A DNA stretch of 64,000 nucleotides from Coprococcus sp. OM04-5BH (GTDB lineage: Bacteria; Bacillota; Clostridia; Lachnospirales; Lachnospiraceae): NCBI RefSeq assembly GCF_003482105.1, contig NZ_QULM01000001.1:620001-684000 (forward strand), in the 5' to 3' direction. Shown piece by piece: positions 11,170 through 20,348 of the stretch. Numbering within the stretch: the stretch's first letter is position 1; every line of letters starts with the position of its first letter. The notes below the pieces were generated by a model. That model had not been told where the DNA came from and did no database searches. It saw nothing but the letters and a program-made list of their open reading frames with translations. Made by a program: the position numbers and the translations under genes.

Positions 11170-12144
11170 TTAATCTCTGTACTGAAGGAAGCTGTACATC
11201 TCAGCGTAATCGTGCCGCTTATTCTTGATGAAATCTATAGCCTCTCTTGGGTGCTGGTTTAACATTCCTGTAAGCAGATATGGAACATCAAAGCCCCATA
11301 CGGCGTCTCCCTTTTCCTTTAAAGGAACCATATACTTCTCTATGAATTTAAGTGTATGGTACAGGTTGTATTTTGGATTTCTTAAGAAGCCCAGAAGTAA
11401 CTCCAGTGCACAGTTTCCTGCACCTCTTCCCATGCAGCTTACGGTTGCGTCAAGCATGCTTGCCCCGCTTCTCATGGATTCTACGGTGTTGGCATATGCA
11501 AGCTTGAGATTGTCATGGGCATGGATACCGATCTTCTTGTTGTACTTCTCACCGACAGCTACATATTTCTCCGTAAGCTTTTTGATCTGCTCAGGGTACA
11601 AAGAGCCGTAGCTGTCTACAATATAGATGGCGTCAACATTTGACTGACCGAGAAGATCAAGCGCCAGGTCGATGTCACATTCCTGGTCCTTTGAGATCGC
11701 CATGATGTTACAGGTGGTTTCGTAACCCTTTGCGTGGGCATCCTCTATCATCTCAATGGCAGCAGGCATGGTGTTGATGTATGTTGCAACTCTTATCAGG
11801 TCGATAACACTCTCAGACTTAGGGATGATATCCTTCTTGAAGTCACATCTTCCAACATCAGCCATAACAGAGATTTTGAGATCTGTGTTGTTTTCTCCGA
11901 CGATGGCTCTTATATCTTCCTCGTTGCAGAACTTCCATTTGCCGAATTTATTCACGTCAAACATTTCCTTGGAGGCCTTGTAGCCGAATTCCATATAATC
12001 CACACCGGCTCTGATGTTGCTTTCATAAAGTGCTTTTACAAATTCGTCACTGAAATAAAAGTCATTTACCAGTCCTCCGTCTCTTATTGTTGCGTCAAGC
12101 ACCTGAATATCAGGTCTGTAGGTGATCATATCTCCGCCTATCAT
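11170..12144 (-). CDS. DRE-TIM aldolase-type enzyme (HMGL-like)
   Basis: This 324-residue protein is of the DRE-TIM metallolyase superfamily (HMG-CoA lyase, 4-hydroxy-2-oxovalerate aldolase, isopropylmalate synthase). The metal and catalytic motif DATIRDGG is at residues 17-24, and the second metal motif HAHDN is near residue 207. GRGAGNCALELLL matches the conserved glycine-rich segment near the barrel C-terminus. The natural substrate is not readable from sequence, and similar proteins are often labelled only as aldolase catalytic domain proteins. The ATG at 12144 has AGGAGG eight bases upstream. A promoter overlapped by a palindrome lies upstream (12225-12265), which suggests control by a dedicated repressor. 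Confidence 0.8.
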   Translation of the reverse strand: MIGGDMITYRPDIQVLDATIRDGGLVNDFYFSDEFVKALYESNIRAGVDYMEFGYKASKEMFDVNKFGKWKFCNEEDIRAIVGENNTDLKISVMADVGRCDFKKDIIPKSESVIDLIRVATYINTMPAAIEMIEDAHAKGYETTCNIMAISKDQECDIDLALDLLGQSNVDAIYIVDSYGSLYPEQIKKLTEKYVAVGEKYNKKIGIHAHDNLKLAYANTVESMRSGASMLDATVSCMGRGAGNCALELLLGFLRNPKYNLYHTLKFIEKYMVPLKEKGDAVWGFDVPYLLTGMLNQHPREAIDFIKNKRHDYAEMYSFLQYRD

Positions 12145-12224
12145 ATTCGTTTCCTCCTTTTTTGATCTGCCGGTTAATGTCTTATTCCTGTTCTGTGTTG
12201 ATATTCGTAACTACATAAGCCGGT

Positions 12225-12265
12225 CTTATAAAATGAATCTTTGACACTTCAACGCGGTGAAGCGT
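12225..12265 (-). promoter_or_regulatory. Promoter of the aldolase gene with a palindromic operator
   Basis: On the minus strand, TTGAAG (12252-12247) and TATAAG (12230-12225) are 16 bp apart. A 22-bp near-palindrome centred between CTTCA (12247-12251) and TGAAG (12258-12262), with a CGCG core, covers the -35 box. Nine of its eleven base pairs match. This is the expected position for a repressor site. Confidence 0.6.
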
Positions 12266-12360
12266 GTTAGTACTTTCAAAGTATACACATAAAAACATCA
12301 TAATGCAAGCATTTTTTTAAATTAATTTAATAAAAACAAGTTCTATGTCCATAAAATCAT

Positions 12361-12389
12361 TTGACGAGAGGGAGTTATACAACTATAAT
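12361..12389 (+). promoter_or_regulatory. gltX promoter
   Basis: TTGACG (12361-12366) and TATAAT (12384-12389) are separated by exactly 17 bp. The predicted start of transcription, near 12396, lies downstream of the ATG at 12345, so that upstream ATG cannot be the gltX start. Confidence 0.8.
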
Positions 12390-12422
12390 CGGTCATGTAG
12401 CAGACAGATCGGAGGAATAGAG

Positions 12423-14072
12423 ATGGATTACAATAAGCTTGCAGAGTTGATTTTTAAAGATATTACAGGAACAGTAGAGGAGCTTGAGGAGAGATTTCCA
12501 AGGAGAGATCTTCCGGAGGGCGCAAAGGTAACAAGATTTGCTCCTAGCCCTACAGGTTACATGCACATCGGCGGACTTTATGCGGCAATGATCTCAAGAA
12601 AGATCGCAAAGCAGTCGGATGGTGTATTCTACCTTAGAATAGAGGATACAGATAAGAAGAGAGAGCTTGAGGATGGTGTAAATGAGATCATTAATTCCCT
12701 CAAGAAGTTTGATCTTACCTTTGATGAGGGACCATTTGAGGGCGGAGAGAATATATACGGACCATACAAGCAGAGTGAGAGAAAGGAAATCTATCAGATC
12801 TGCGTTAAGGAGCTTATGAAGAAGGGACTTGCATATCCATGCTTCGCAACTGCCGAGGAACTTGATGCCATCAGGGCGAAGCAGGAGGAGCTTAAGGTAG
12901 ATATAGGCTACTATGGCGAGTATGCAGTGGCAAGAAACTACACTTATGAAGAAATAGAAGAGAAGATAAATGCGGGAATGCCTTATGTTGTAAGACTTAA
13001 GTCCCCTGGAGTTTTGGGAAACCACGTAAGATATACAGACCCTATAAGAGGAGCCATCCAAATGCCTGAGAACATTATGGATGTGGTACTTTTAAAGTCT
13101 GACGGTATCCCGACATATCATTTTGCCCATGTGGTAGATGATCATTTCATGAGAACCACAACCGTAATAAGAGGTGACGAGTGGCTGGCTTCATGGCCTT
13201 TACATAAACAGCTCTTTGATCTCTGCGGCTTTGAGCAGCCTGCATATGTTCATATCTCACCTATCATGAAGGCAGAGGGAACAGGTAAGAGAAAGCTTTC
13301 AAAGCGTAAGGATCCTGAGGCGGCAGTAGGCTTCTATCAGGAGCAGGGCTACCCATCAGAGAGCGTTCTTGAGTACCTTATGACCATAGCAAACTCCAAT
13401 TACGAGGAGTGGCATGCAAAGCACACAGACAAGACCATAGATGACTTCACCCTCTCACTTAAGAAAATGCCGGTATCCGGAGCATTATTTGACATGGTCA
13501 AGTTAAATGATGTAAGTAAGGAGATGATCTCAACATTTACTCCTGAGAAGTGCTACGACAAGATTGTTACATGGTCAAAGGAATACGACAGCCAGATATA
13601 TGACTTCGCCACATCGGATAAGGAAGGTTTCATGAAGACCATCAACCTCTGGAAGGCAGCAGGCAAGAAGGCTCGTAAGGATGTGGGCAAATGGTCAGAT
13701 CTTAAGGCATTGTTCTCATATATATATGTGCCTGATGACGAGCTGGTATTCAACTATGAGATTGATGAGAAATATACAAAGGAGCAGCTTCGTGAGGTTA
13801 TCACTGAGTACAAGAAGGATATGTTCCTTGACTCCGAGAACTGGTTTGAGGATATGAAGACTATGGGAGCAGGACTTGGCTACTGCCCTAATGTGAAGGA
13901 ATACAAAGCTGACCCTGAGGGATACAAGGGCTCTATCACAGATGTGTGCACAATGGTCAGGGTAGCGGTAACAGGAAAGAAGAACTCACCGGATCTCTTT
14001 ACCATCATGAATGTTATCGGTGCCGACAGAACAGTGGCAAGACTTGACAGATTTCTTGAGTCTCTTAACTAG
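12423..14072 (+). CDS. gltX: Glutamate--tRNA ligase
   Basis: This class I aminoacyl-tRNA synthetase charges tRNA with glutamate. The HIGH motif appears as APSPTGYMHIGG and the KMSKS motif as KRKLSKRKDPEA, with VVDDHFMRTTTVIRGDEW between them. Translation from 12423 gives 549 residues. This start is chosen because CGGAGGA precedes it at the right distance and because the promoter at 12361-12389 lies inside the longer possible frame that begins at 12345. No T-box leader is visible, since the untranslated leader would be only about 27 bases. argJ follows 73 bases downstream and may be co-transcribed. Confidence 0.94.
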   Translation: MDYNKLAELIFKDITGTVEELEERFPRRDLPEGAKVTRFAPSPTGYMHIGGLYAAMISRKIAKQSDGVFYLRIEDTDKKRELEDGVNEIINSLKKFDLTFDEGPFEGGENIYGPYKQSERKEIYQICVKELMKKGLAYPCFATAEELDAIRAKQEELKVDIGYYGEYAVARNYTYEEIEEKINAGMPYVVRLKSPGVLGNHVRYTDPIRGAIQMPENIMDVVLLKSDGIPTYHFAHVVDDHFMRTTTVIRGDEWLASWPLHKQLFDLCGFEQPAYVHISPIMKAEGTGKRKLSKRKDPEAAVGFYQEQGYPSESVLEYLMTIANSNYEEWHAKHTDKTIDDFTLSLKKMPVSGALFDMVKLNDVSKEMISTFTPEKCYDKIVTWSKEYDSQIYDFATSDKEGFMKTINLWKAAGKKARKDVGKWSDLKALFSYIYVPDDELVFNYEIDEKYTKEQLREVITEYKKDMFLDSENWFEDMKTMGAGLGYCPNVKEYKADPEGYKGSITDVCTMVRVAVTGKKNSPDLFTIMNVIGADRTVARLDRFLESLN

Positions 14073-14145
14073 GACTTGAAGATGACTTATATTCATGCGG
14101 ATCTCCGGCTGTCATGACGGGGATTTCACGGAAAGGATGATAGCA

Positions 14146-15390
14146 ATGAATAAGAAAGTATACGAAGGATATAAATATGTTGACGGCGGTGTGTGTGCAG
14201 CTAAGGGATACCTGGCAAATGGCATCAATTGCGGTCTGAACCCTGAGAAGACCAAGAATGATCTGGGTATGGTATATTCAGAGAAGGTCTGCAATGCGGC
14301 AGCAGTATACACCACAAATAAAGTAAAGGGTGCTCCTATAACTGTTACAAAGGAACATCTTAAGGCTACAGGTAACAGGGCGCAGGCAATAATAGTTAAT
14401 TCAAAAAATGCAAATACCTGTAATGCGGATGGAATAGAAAAGGCTGAGAAGATCAGCAGCCTCTGTGCAGACGCCCTGGGCATTGACACAAACCTGGTCA
14501 TCAATGCTTCCACAGGAGTTATAGGGCAGATAATCCCTATAGAACCATTTGAGGAGCACATGAAGGAGCTGGCAGAGGGGCTTTCGGCAGATGGAAACGA
14601 CAAAGCTGCAAACGCCATCATGACCACAGATACTGTTGACAAGCAGGTGGCTGTTGAGTTTGAACTGGGCGGAAAGACCTGCCGTCTCGGCGGTATGGCA
14701 AAGGGAAGCGGAATGATCCATCCAAACATGGCAACAACCCTCAACTTCCTTACGACAGATGTGGATATCACATCAGAGCTTATGCAGAAGGCTTTAAACG
14801 AAATAGTAAAGGTAACTTATAACTGCCTTTCAATAGACGGTGATACCTCCACAAATGACACTCTTACTGTTATGGCAAACGGTCTTGCAGGCAATACACC
14901 TGTAACAGAAGAAGGTAAGGATTATGAGATCTTCAAGAAAGCACTTTATATTGTCATGGAGTGCCTTACGATGATGCTGGCTTCTGACGGTGAGGGCGCA
15001 ACAAAAATGCTTGAGTGCACAGTTGCGGGAGCACCTGATCTTGATACAGCCATTATCGTTGCCAAGAGTGTTATCCGTTCCCCACTTACAAAGTGTGCGA
15101 TGTTCGGTGAGGACGCCAATTGGGGCAGAATACTCTGCGCTATAGGTTATGCTGAGGCAGATTTTGACATAGACAAGGTTGCCGTAGACTTAAGCTCCGA
15201 ATACGGAACAATTCCTGTATGCCGCAAGGGCGCGGGAGTTCCTTTCTCAGAGGAGATCGCAGCAAAAATCCTTTCCGGTGATGAGATATTCATTAACATA
15301 GATCTCGGCATTGGAGATGTAACAGCAAAGGCATGGGGCTGTGACCTGACATATGATTATGTCAAGATCAACGGAGATTACCGTTCGTAA
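14146..15390 (+). CDS. argJ: Bifunctional glutamate N-acetyltransferase / amino-acid acetyltransferase
   Basis: ArgJ transfers acetyl from N-acetylornithine to glutamate, and in the bifunctional form uses acetyl-CoA, in the cyclic arginine pathway. The precursor cleaves itself before a threonine that becomes the nucleophile; here the site is HPNMA/TTLNF at about residues 196/197. GEDANWGRIL and the glycine-rich C-terminal segment are also conserved. The ATG at 14146 has AAGGA eight bases upstream and gives 414 residues, the usual length; in-frame starts at 14095 and 14137 add a non-conserved leader. No other arg genes are beside it. Confidence 0.94.
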   Translation: MNKKVYEGYKYVDGGVCAAKGYLANGINCGLNPEKTKNDLGMVYSEKVCNAAAVYTTNKVKGAPITVTKEHLKATGNRAQAIIVNSKNANTCNADGIEKAEKISSLCADALGIDTNLVINASTGVIGQIIPIEPFEEHMKELAEGLSADGNDKAANAIMTTDTVDKQVAVEFELGGKTCRLGGMAKGSGMIHPNMATTLNFLTTDVDITSELMQKALNEIVKVTYNCLSIDGDTSTNDTLTVMANGLAGNTPVTEEGKDYEIFKKALYIVMECLTMMLASDGEGATKMLECTVAGAPDLDTAIIVAKSVIRSPLTKCAMFGEDANWGRILCAIGYAEADFDIDKVAVDLSSEYGTIPVCRKGAGVPFSEEIAAKILSGDEIFINIDLGIGDVTAKAWGCDLTYDYVKINGDYRS

Positions 15391-15447
15391 TACCCTAATA
15401 CCCGGGCAGATTGGGGAACGATTAAATTCTGCTCATGAGAGGTTAAT

Positions 15448-15960
15448 GTGAAAAATAAAATTAAGATATCAAAGAAATCAGAACCCTACAATTTGTTAAA
15501 CATACTGGTTTCACTGACCACCATCATACTTCTTGGAATGATGTATGCACTGGTGAAGAGAAGCCGTGTGGATGATCTGTATGCCTTACTTGCTGTGTGC
15601 GGGATACTTGCTCTCTTTATCGGAGCAAGAATTTATCTGCGTCACGCGTTTACAGACAGCAGACTGTCCATGAGATTCGTGGGGGATACGAGACTTGAGA
15701 TGAACTTTCGCATACGGGAAGGACAGACCGGGGAGATAAAAGAAGTGGATATTTCCATAGATGAGAACAGCTTCGGACAAATGACCCTTAAGGATGAAGA
15801 GGGCATCGTGGAGTTTAAATTTCTGGATGAGAAGAAGGAACCAAGTACTTTAGTCTTAAGGCTTGGAAGATCATATCAGGTGTCAGGTCTTGTAAAGAAG
15901 CTTAAGCTATGGGAACAGAATTGCATAAGAAAACAAAATAATAATAAAAAGGGTGTATAA
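15448..15960 (+). CDS. Small two-pass membrane protein of unknown function
   Basis: I do not recognise this 170-residue protein. A GTG start at 15448 follows GAGAGG. A basic N-terminus (KNKIKISKKS) leads into two hydrophobic segments at about residues 18-37 and 44-63. The rest is a soluble, charged domain rich in E/K with beta-like alternation (MRFVGDTRLEMNFRIR, FKFLDEKKEPSTLVLRL) and a lysine-rich end. The topology suggests a cytoplasmic domain held at the membrane. It follows argJ by 57 bases and ends before a strong terminator, so it is probably the last gene of that transcript. Confidence 0.7.
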   Translation: MKNKIKISKKSEPYNLLNILVSLTTIILLGMMYALVKRSRVDDLYALLAVCGILALFIGARIYLRHAFTDSRLSMRFVGDTRLEMNFRIREGQTGEIKEVDISIDENSFGQMTLKDEEGIVEFKFLDEKKEPSTLVLRLGRSYQVSGLVKKLKLWEQNCIRKQNNNKKGV

Positions 15961-16004
15961 GAAACATCTGCAGGAAAAGTATCAGCGATGTTTGTAAGAT
16001 ATGA

Positions 16005-16057
16005 ACCGACCTCGAAAGTCAGACGTAGGAGCTGGCTGCCGGAGGCCGGTTTTTTTT
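16005..16057 (+). terminator. Rho-independent terminator with two-tier stem
   Basis: ACCGACCTC (16005-16013) pairs with GAGGCCGGT (16042-16050) with one mismatch. An inner AGTCAG/CTGGCT stem continues it, and eight Ts follow at 16050-16057. Confidence 0.85.
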
Positions 16058-16080
16058 GCTGTAATGATATCTATATGAAA

Positions 16081-16204
16081 TTCCTTCCAAAAACTTTCAA
16101 ATGCCATGTGCTCTATTATAAATGTCATAAAAACTTCCAAAAAAATTCAAAACAAACATATTCACCAAAAAATAAATTCAAAAAAATTCAAAATATTTCA
16201 AAAA
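16081..16204 (+). other. Phased TTC-A-tract array upstream of the fru promoter
   Basis: Eight or more short TTC(C)AAAA units occur upstream of the fru promoter. Several are 10-11 bp apart, at 16087/16098, 16137/16148 and 16179/16189/16199 counted at the C. This is the spacing expected for bent DNA or for a repeated binding site on one face of the helix. Inference only. Confidence 0.5.
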
Positions 16205-16208
16205 GCTG

Positions 16209-16237
16209 TTGACATATGTGAAATCAAATGGTAATAT
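16209..16237 (+). promoter_or_regulatory. Fructose operon promoter
   Basis: TTGACA (16209-16214) and TAATAT (16232-16237) are 17 bp apart, just after the A-tract array. Transcription would start near 16244, leaving a leader of about 257 bases before fruR. Confidence 0.8.
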
Positions 16238-16321
16238 ATAGTCACAGATGAGAGAAATTGACAGAATGTGAAAGAAAAACAACAATACTCTTAAATCTGT
16301 ATAAAATTGATAACTTCCCCC

Positions 16322-16387
16322 CTCCCTAATTATGGGAGTGTTCGTCAAAAAAACGGCGGGCACTCCCAATGTTTAAAAATGAGGGAG
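16322..16387 (+). other. Structured leader of fruR with mutually exclusive hairpins
   Basis: GGGAGTG (16334-16340) pairs with CACTCCC (16361-16367), and the stem extends through wobble pairs TCGTC/GGCGG to about 13 bp around an A-rich loop. The same GGGAG can instead pair with CTCCC at 16322-16326, freeing CTCCC at 16363-16367 to pair with GGGAG at 16383-16387. No T run follows, so it is not a plain terminator. Confidence 0.5.
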
Positions 16388-16501
16388 AATGTATAGAAGA
16401 AATAAAAAGTAAGAGTCAGATATAAACAGAGTAGACAGGCAGGATGCAGATAATGTATCAGGTTTTATATGAGAACCTGACATACAGAACAGGAGAGATG
16501 A

Positions 16502-17251
16502 ATGATCACAGAGGAAAGATACAGGATAATATTGGACGAGCTTAAAGCAAAGAAGATCATAACCATACAGGAATGTGCAGAGATTACAGGAACCTCGGAG
16601 TCCACAGCCAGAAGGGACATCATAACTCTTGACGAGATGGGCAAGCTTAAGAGGGTGCACGGCGGTGCGACAGTTCTGGATCACGAATATGTATCAGACG
16701 AAGCTTCCGTGTCTGAGAGAGAACAGCAGAGCGTTGACGAGAAGCGTGCCATCGGAAAGTACGCAGTCAACATGATAAATGATGATGATTTTATATTTGT
16801 AGACGCCGGCACATCTACAGGGTGGCTGATTGAATACATTGAAAATACTAAGGCAACAATAGTTACAAATGGTATTGCCCATGCCAAGAAGCTTATCGCC
16901 AAGGGCATAAAGACATATATCCTTGGGGGACTGGTCAAGGCAGGGACAGAGGCAGTCATAGGCGGAGAAGCAGTAAACGGAATGAAGAAATTTAATTTCA
17001 CAAAATGCTTCCTGGGAACCAATGGTATCCATCCTGAATATGGATTTTCCACGGTGGATGTGGAAGAGGCGCTGGTTAAGCAGGAGGCGGTGAACAGATC
17101 ATACGCGGCAGTGGTTCTGGCAGATCACAGTAAATTTGACAAGGTTACGGCAGTTACATTTGCAGATATCAAAAGAGCCTGCATTATAACTGACAGACTT
17201 GCAAATGATAGATATGTAGATTTAACGATAATAAAGGAGGTTTTGAAATGA
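16502..17251 (+). CDS. fruR: DeoR-family regulator of the fructose operon
   Basis: This is a DeoR-type repressor of 249 residues that senses a sugar phosphate, in this context most likely fructose 1-phosphate. The N-terminal winged helix-turn-helix spans about residues 5-56 (ITIQECAEITGTSESTARRDIITLDEMGKL), followed by the DeoR hallmark VHGGAT. The C-terminal sensor domain contains FVDAGTSTGWLIEYI, VTNGIAHAKKL and the late ADHSKFDK motif. It heads the operon fruR-fruK-fruA and overlaps fruK by four bases (ATGA). The ATG at 16502 follows GGAGAG. The phased repeats and leader hairpins upstream are candidate targets of control. Confidence 0.93.
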   Translation: MITEERYRIILDELKAKKIITIQECAEITGTSESTARRDIITLDEMGKLKRVHGGATVLDHEYVSDEASVSEREQQSVDEKRAIGKYAVNMINDDDFIFVDAGTSTGWLIEYIENTKATIVTNGIAHAKKLIAKGIKTYILGGLVKAGTEAVIGGEAVNGMKKFNFTKCFLGTNGIHPEYGFSTVDVEEALVKQEAVNRSYAAVVLADHSKFDKVTAVTFADIKRACIITDRLANDRYVDLTIIKEVLK

Positions 17252-18150
17252 TATACACAGTTACATTCAATCCTGCACTGGATTATGTAGTAAGAGTTGA
17301 GAACCTTAAACTTGGAGAAGTAAACAGGAGCAATGCCGAAGCGGTTTTCTACGGCGGCAAGGGAATAAATGTTTCCACTGTATTGAAGAATATAGGCGTT
17401 GATTCGGTGGCTCTCGGATTTGTGGCAGGATTTACAGGAAGAGAGATTGAGAACGGAGTAAAGGCACTCGGAGTTGACACAGATTTCATTACTCTTGATA
17501 AGGGAATGAGCAGAATAAACGTGAAGCTTAAGGCTGAGGAAGAAACAGAGATAAACGGTCAGGGACCGGATATCCCGGAGGCTGACATTGAAAAGTTGTT
17601 TGCGCAGCTTGATAAGCTCACAGCCGGTGACTGTCTGGTACTGGCAGGAACCATTCCGTCATCACTTCCGTCAGATATATATGAAACAATAATGTCACGA
17701 CTGATGGATAAGGATATTGAGATCGTGGTGGACGCCACAAGGGATCTTCTGCTAAATGTACTTAAGTATCATCCGTTTCTCATAAAGCCAAATAATCATG
17801 AGCTTGGGGAGATGTTCGGAGTTGAGCTTAAGACAGATGAAGAGATAACAGAATATGCAATGAAGCTTCTTGATATGGGTGCCAAAAATGTACTTATATC
17901 CATGGCAGGAGACGGAGCAATCCTTGTTACGGAGAGCAGAGAAGTATTCAGAATGGGAGTTCCTAAGGGCAAAGTTGTTAATTCCGTAGGTGCCGGAGAT
18001 TCCATGGTGGCAGGCTTCATAGCAAGCTACTTCAAGGACCATGATTACCTTGAAGCATTGAAGTTCGGTACAGCAACCGGAAGTGCAACAGCATTTTCAG
18101 AGGGCTTGGCAGAAGCTGATCTGGTACATGAGCTGTACTCAAGACTGTAA
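17248..18150 (+). CDS. fruK: 1-phosphofructokinase
   Basis: This PfkB-family sugar kinase converts fructose 1-phosphate, the product of the fructose PTS, to fructose 1,6-bisphosphate. Visible motifs are YTVTFNPALDYVVRVENLKLGE at the start, the substrate GGKGINVSTVLKNIG loop, and the PfkB signature with the catalytic base in SVGAGDSMVAGF near residue 250. The length of 300 residues is typical. Its ATG overlaps the fruR stop, and AAAGGAGG sits inside the end of fruR. A short hairpin (CTATAGC/GCTATAG, 18164-18182) lies in the 128-base gap before fruA and could stabilise or segment the message. Confidence 0.95.
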   Translation: MIYTVTFNPALDYVVRVENLKLGEVNRSNAEAVFYGGKGINVSTVLKNIGVDSVALGFVAGFTGREIENGVKALGVDTDFITLDKGMSRINVKLKAEEETEINGQGPDIPEADIEKLFAQLDKLTAGDCLVLAGTIPSSLPSDIYETIMSRLMDKDIEIVVDATRDLLLNVLKYHPFLIKPNNHELGEMFGVELKTDEEITEYAMKLLDMGAKNVLISMAGDGAILVTESREVFRMGVPKGKVVNSVGAGDSMVAGFIASYFKDHDYLEALKFGTATGSATAFSEGLAEADLVHELYSRL

Positions 18151-18278
18151 CAAAAACATGAAACTATAGCTGATGGCTATAGAATATAGCCGGTAGAAAC
18201 AAAATGTGACTGATGGCTAAAAAATAAAAACAGGCACAAAAAGCCAAAAAATAAAATAAGAGAAAAGGAGAAGCGCAT

Positions 18279-20348
18279 ATGAAGATTACGGAGTTATTAT
18301 CAAAACAGAGCGTGGCCTTAGGGGTAAAGGTCGATTCCAAAGATGCAGCTATTGATTATCTGGTTAATCTGCATTATGAGTCGGGAAATATTTCTGACAA
18401 GGAAGAATTTAAGAAAGGAATACTTAAGAGAGAGGCAGACGGTTCCACAGCCATAGGCGAAGGAATAGCAATACCTCATTCCAAGAACAGCGCCGTTAAG
18501 AAACCGGGACTTGCAGCAATGACAGTACCTGAGGGCGTTGATTACGATTCCCTTGACGGTGCTCCTTCAAATCTTTTCTTTATGATAGCAGCTCCTGAGA
18601 ACGGAGCAGACGTACATCTTGAGGTTCTCTCAAGACTTTCGATGCTTCTTATGGATGAGAATTTCAGGGCAGAGCTTCTTGCAGCAAAGACTACAGAGGA
18701 TTTTCTTGCAGTGTGTGACAAGTACGAGGCAGAGAAGTTCCCTGAGGAAACGGCAGAAGAGGAGAAGACACCTGAGGAGGTAAAGACAGGCTACAGGGTT
18801 CTTGCGGTTACAGCGTGTCCTACAGGTATCGCCCACACATACATGGCAGCCGAGGCACTGGAGAAGGCAGGCGAGAAGCTTGGATATCCCCTTAAGGCTG
18901 AGACAAATGGTTCAGGCGGTGTCAAGAACAGACTTACAGATGAAGAGATCGCAGCCTGTGACGGAATAATAGTTGCGGCAGATAAGAATGTTGAGACGGC
19001 AAGATTTGACGGCAAGCCGGTATTATTTACCAAGGTGGCCGATGGTATCCATAAGCCGGAGGAGCTTATAGAGAAGGTTGTTTCCGGTGAGGTTCCTGTA
19101 CATCATGAGGCAGGAGCAAAGAAAGAGGAAAAGGCTTCAGGCAGTGTGGGAAACAGAATATACAAGCACCTTATGAACGGTGTATCTCACATGCTCCCAT
19201 TTGTAATCGGTGGCGGTATACTTACAGCACTGGCTTTCCTTATTGATACAATATGCGGATACGGTTCAACCGGTGGATCAAACTTCGGTTCATGTACACC
19301 ACTTTCTGCATTCTTTAAATACGCAGGCGGACTTGCCATGGGACTTATGGTTCCGGTACTTGCAGGCTTCATAGCAGAATCCATAGCAGACCGGCCGGGT
19401 CTTGCGGTTGGTTTCCTTGGCGGTTTACTTGCATCATCGGGAAATGCAGCATTGTTTGCAGGTGAAAATGCAAATTACCTGTTCTCCAATATGGAAGGTC
19501 TCTCAGGCTTCCAGAACTTCGTTGCAAAGTTCGGATTTGCAGGTCCTTCATCAGGTAACACGGTATCGGGATTCCTTGGCGGTATAGTGGCAGGTTTCCT
19601 GGCAGGATATCTGGTATTGCTCCTCAGAAAGCTTTGCTCCAAGTTCCCACAGTCACTTGAGGGTATCAAGCCTACACTTATCTACCCTGTAGTGGGAATG
19701 TTCCTTGTGGCAGTGCTGATGATATTCATCTTCAACCCACTTATCGGTGTTGTAAATACAGGCCTCAGCAACATGCTCACATCCCTTGCAAATAAGAACC
19801 TTCTTGTAGTCCTTGGACTTATCCTTGGCGGAATGATGGCAATAGATATGGGAGGTCCTATTAACAAGGCGGCTTATGTATATGGTTCAATGATGTTGGC
19901 AACAGCCGCAGAGATGACATCAAACGGAATGGCCATAACAGATCCGGGAGTTCAGGCATGCTATATAGCAATGGCAGCAGTTATGGTAGGTGGTATGGTT
20001 CCGCCACTTGGAATCGCTCTTGCATGTATCTTCTTCCCTAAGAAGTTTACAAAGGCAGAGAGAGGCTCAACAGTTTCAAACATTGTAATGGGCTGTGGTT
20101 TCATTACAGAGGGAGCTATCCCATTTGCAGCAGCAGATCCACTTCGTGTAATCCCATGTACCTTCGTTGGCGCAGCAGTAGCGGGAGCCATGGCAGCAGC
20201 ATTCAAGTGTACGCTGATGGCACCTCACGGAGGAGTGTTCGTATTCGCAACAGTTGGAAATCCATTACTCTACATTGTTTCATGGCTTGTAGGTTCAGTG
20301 ATAACAGCAGTGATGCTTGGAATTATCAAGAAGCCTGTTGAAGAGTAG
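18279..20348 (+). CDS. fruA: Fructose-specific PTS transporter, EIIABC fusion
   Basis: This is the membrane permease and phosphotransfer chain that imports fructose as fructose 1-phosphate. Three domains appear in order: EIIA with phospho-histidine H67 in EGIAIPHSKN (about residues 1-145), EIIB with phospho-cysteine C180 in VTACPTGIAHTYMAAEAL (about 170-265), and the multi-pass EIIC (about 290-685), which begins MNGVSHMLPFVIGGGILTAL and contains the GGPINKAAY and TEGAIPFAAADPLRV segments. At 689 residues it matches the usual A-B-C order. The ATG at 18279 follows AAAAGGAG. The phosphate comes from HPr and EI, encoded just downstream. Confidence 0.96.
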   Translation: MKITELLSKQSVALGVKVDSKDAAIDYLVNLHYESGNISDKEEFKKGILKREADGSTAIGEGIAIPHSKNSAVKKPGLAAMTVPEGVDYDSLDGAPSNLFFMIAAPENGADVHLEVLSRLSMLLMDENFRAELLAAKTTEDFLAVCDKYEAEKFPEETAEEEKTPEEVKTGYRVLAVTACPTGIAHTYMAAEALEKAGEKLGYPLKAETNGSGGVKNRLTDEEIAACDGIIVAADKNVETARFDGKPVLFTKVADGIHKPEELIEKVVSGEVPVHHEAGAKKEEKASGSVGNRIYKHLMNGVSHMLPFVIGGGILTALAFLIDTICGYGSTGGSNFGSCTPLSAFFKYAGGLAMGLMVPVLAGFIAESIADRPGLAVGFLGGLLASSGNAALFAGENANYLFSNMEGLSGFQNFVAKFGFAGPSSGNTVSGFLGGIVAGFLAGYLVLLLRKLCSKFPQSLEGIKPTLIYPVVGMFLVAVLMIFIFNPLIGVVNTGLSNMLTSLANKNLLVVLGLILGGMMAIDMGGPINKAAYVYGSMMLATAAEMTSNGMAITDPGVQACYIAMAAVMVGGMVPPLGIALACIFFPKKFTKAERGSTVSNIVMGCGFITEGAIPFAAADPLRVIPCTFVGAAVAGAMAAAFKCTLMAPHGGVFVFATVGNPLLYIVSWLVGSVITAVMLGIIKKPVEE

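Noticed and set aside
12345..12422. Longer N-terminus for gltX from the ATG at 12345
   Set aside because: A TTGACG-17-TATAAT promoter lies inside it and a good ribosome site precedes 12423; the extra residues are not like GltX.
14112..14771. Minus-strand frame of about 219 codons opposite argJ
   Set aside because: It is antisense to the conserved ArgJ core and resembles no protein family.
15988..16212. Small plus-strand frame after the two-pass membrane protein
   Set aside because: It runs through a terminator and the A-tract array, is Lys/Asn/Phe-rich from low-complexity DNA, and has no ribosome site.
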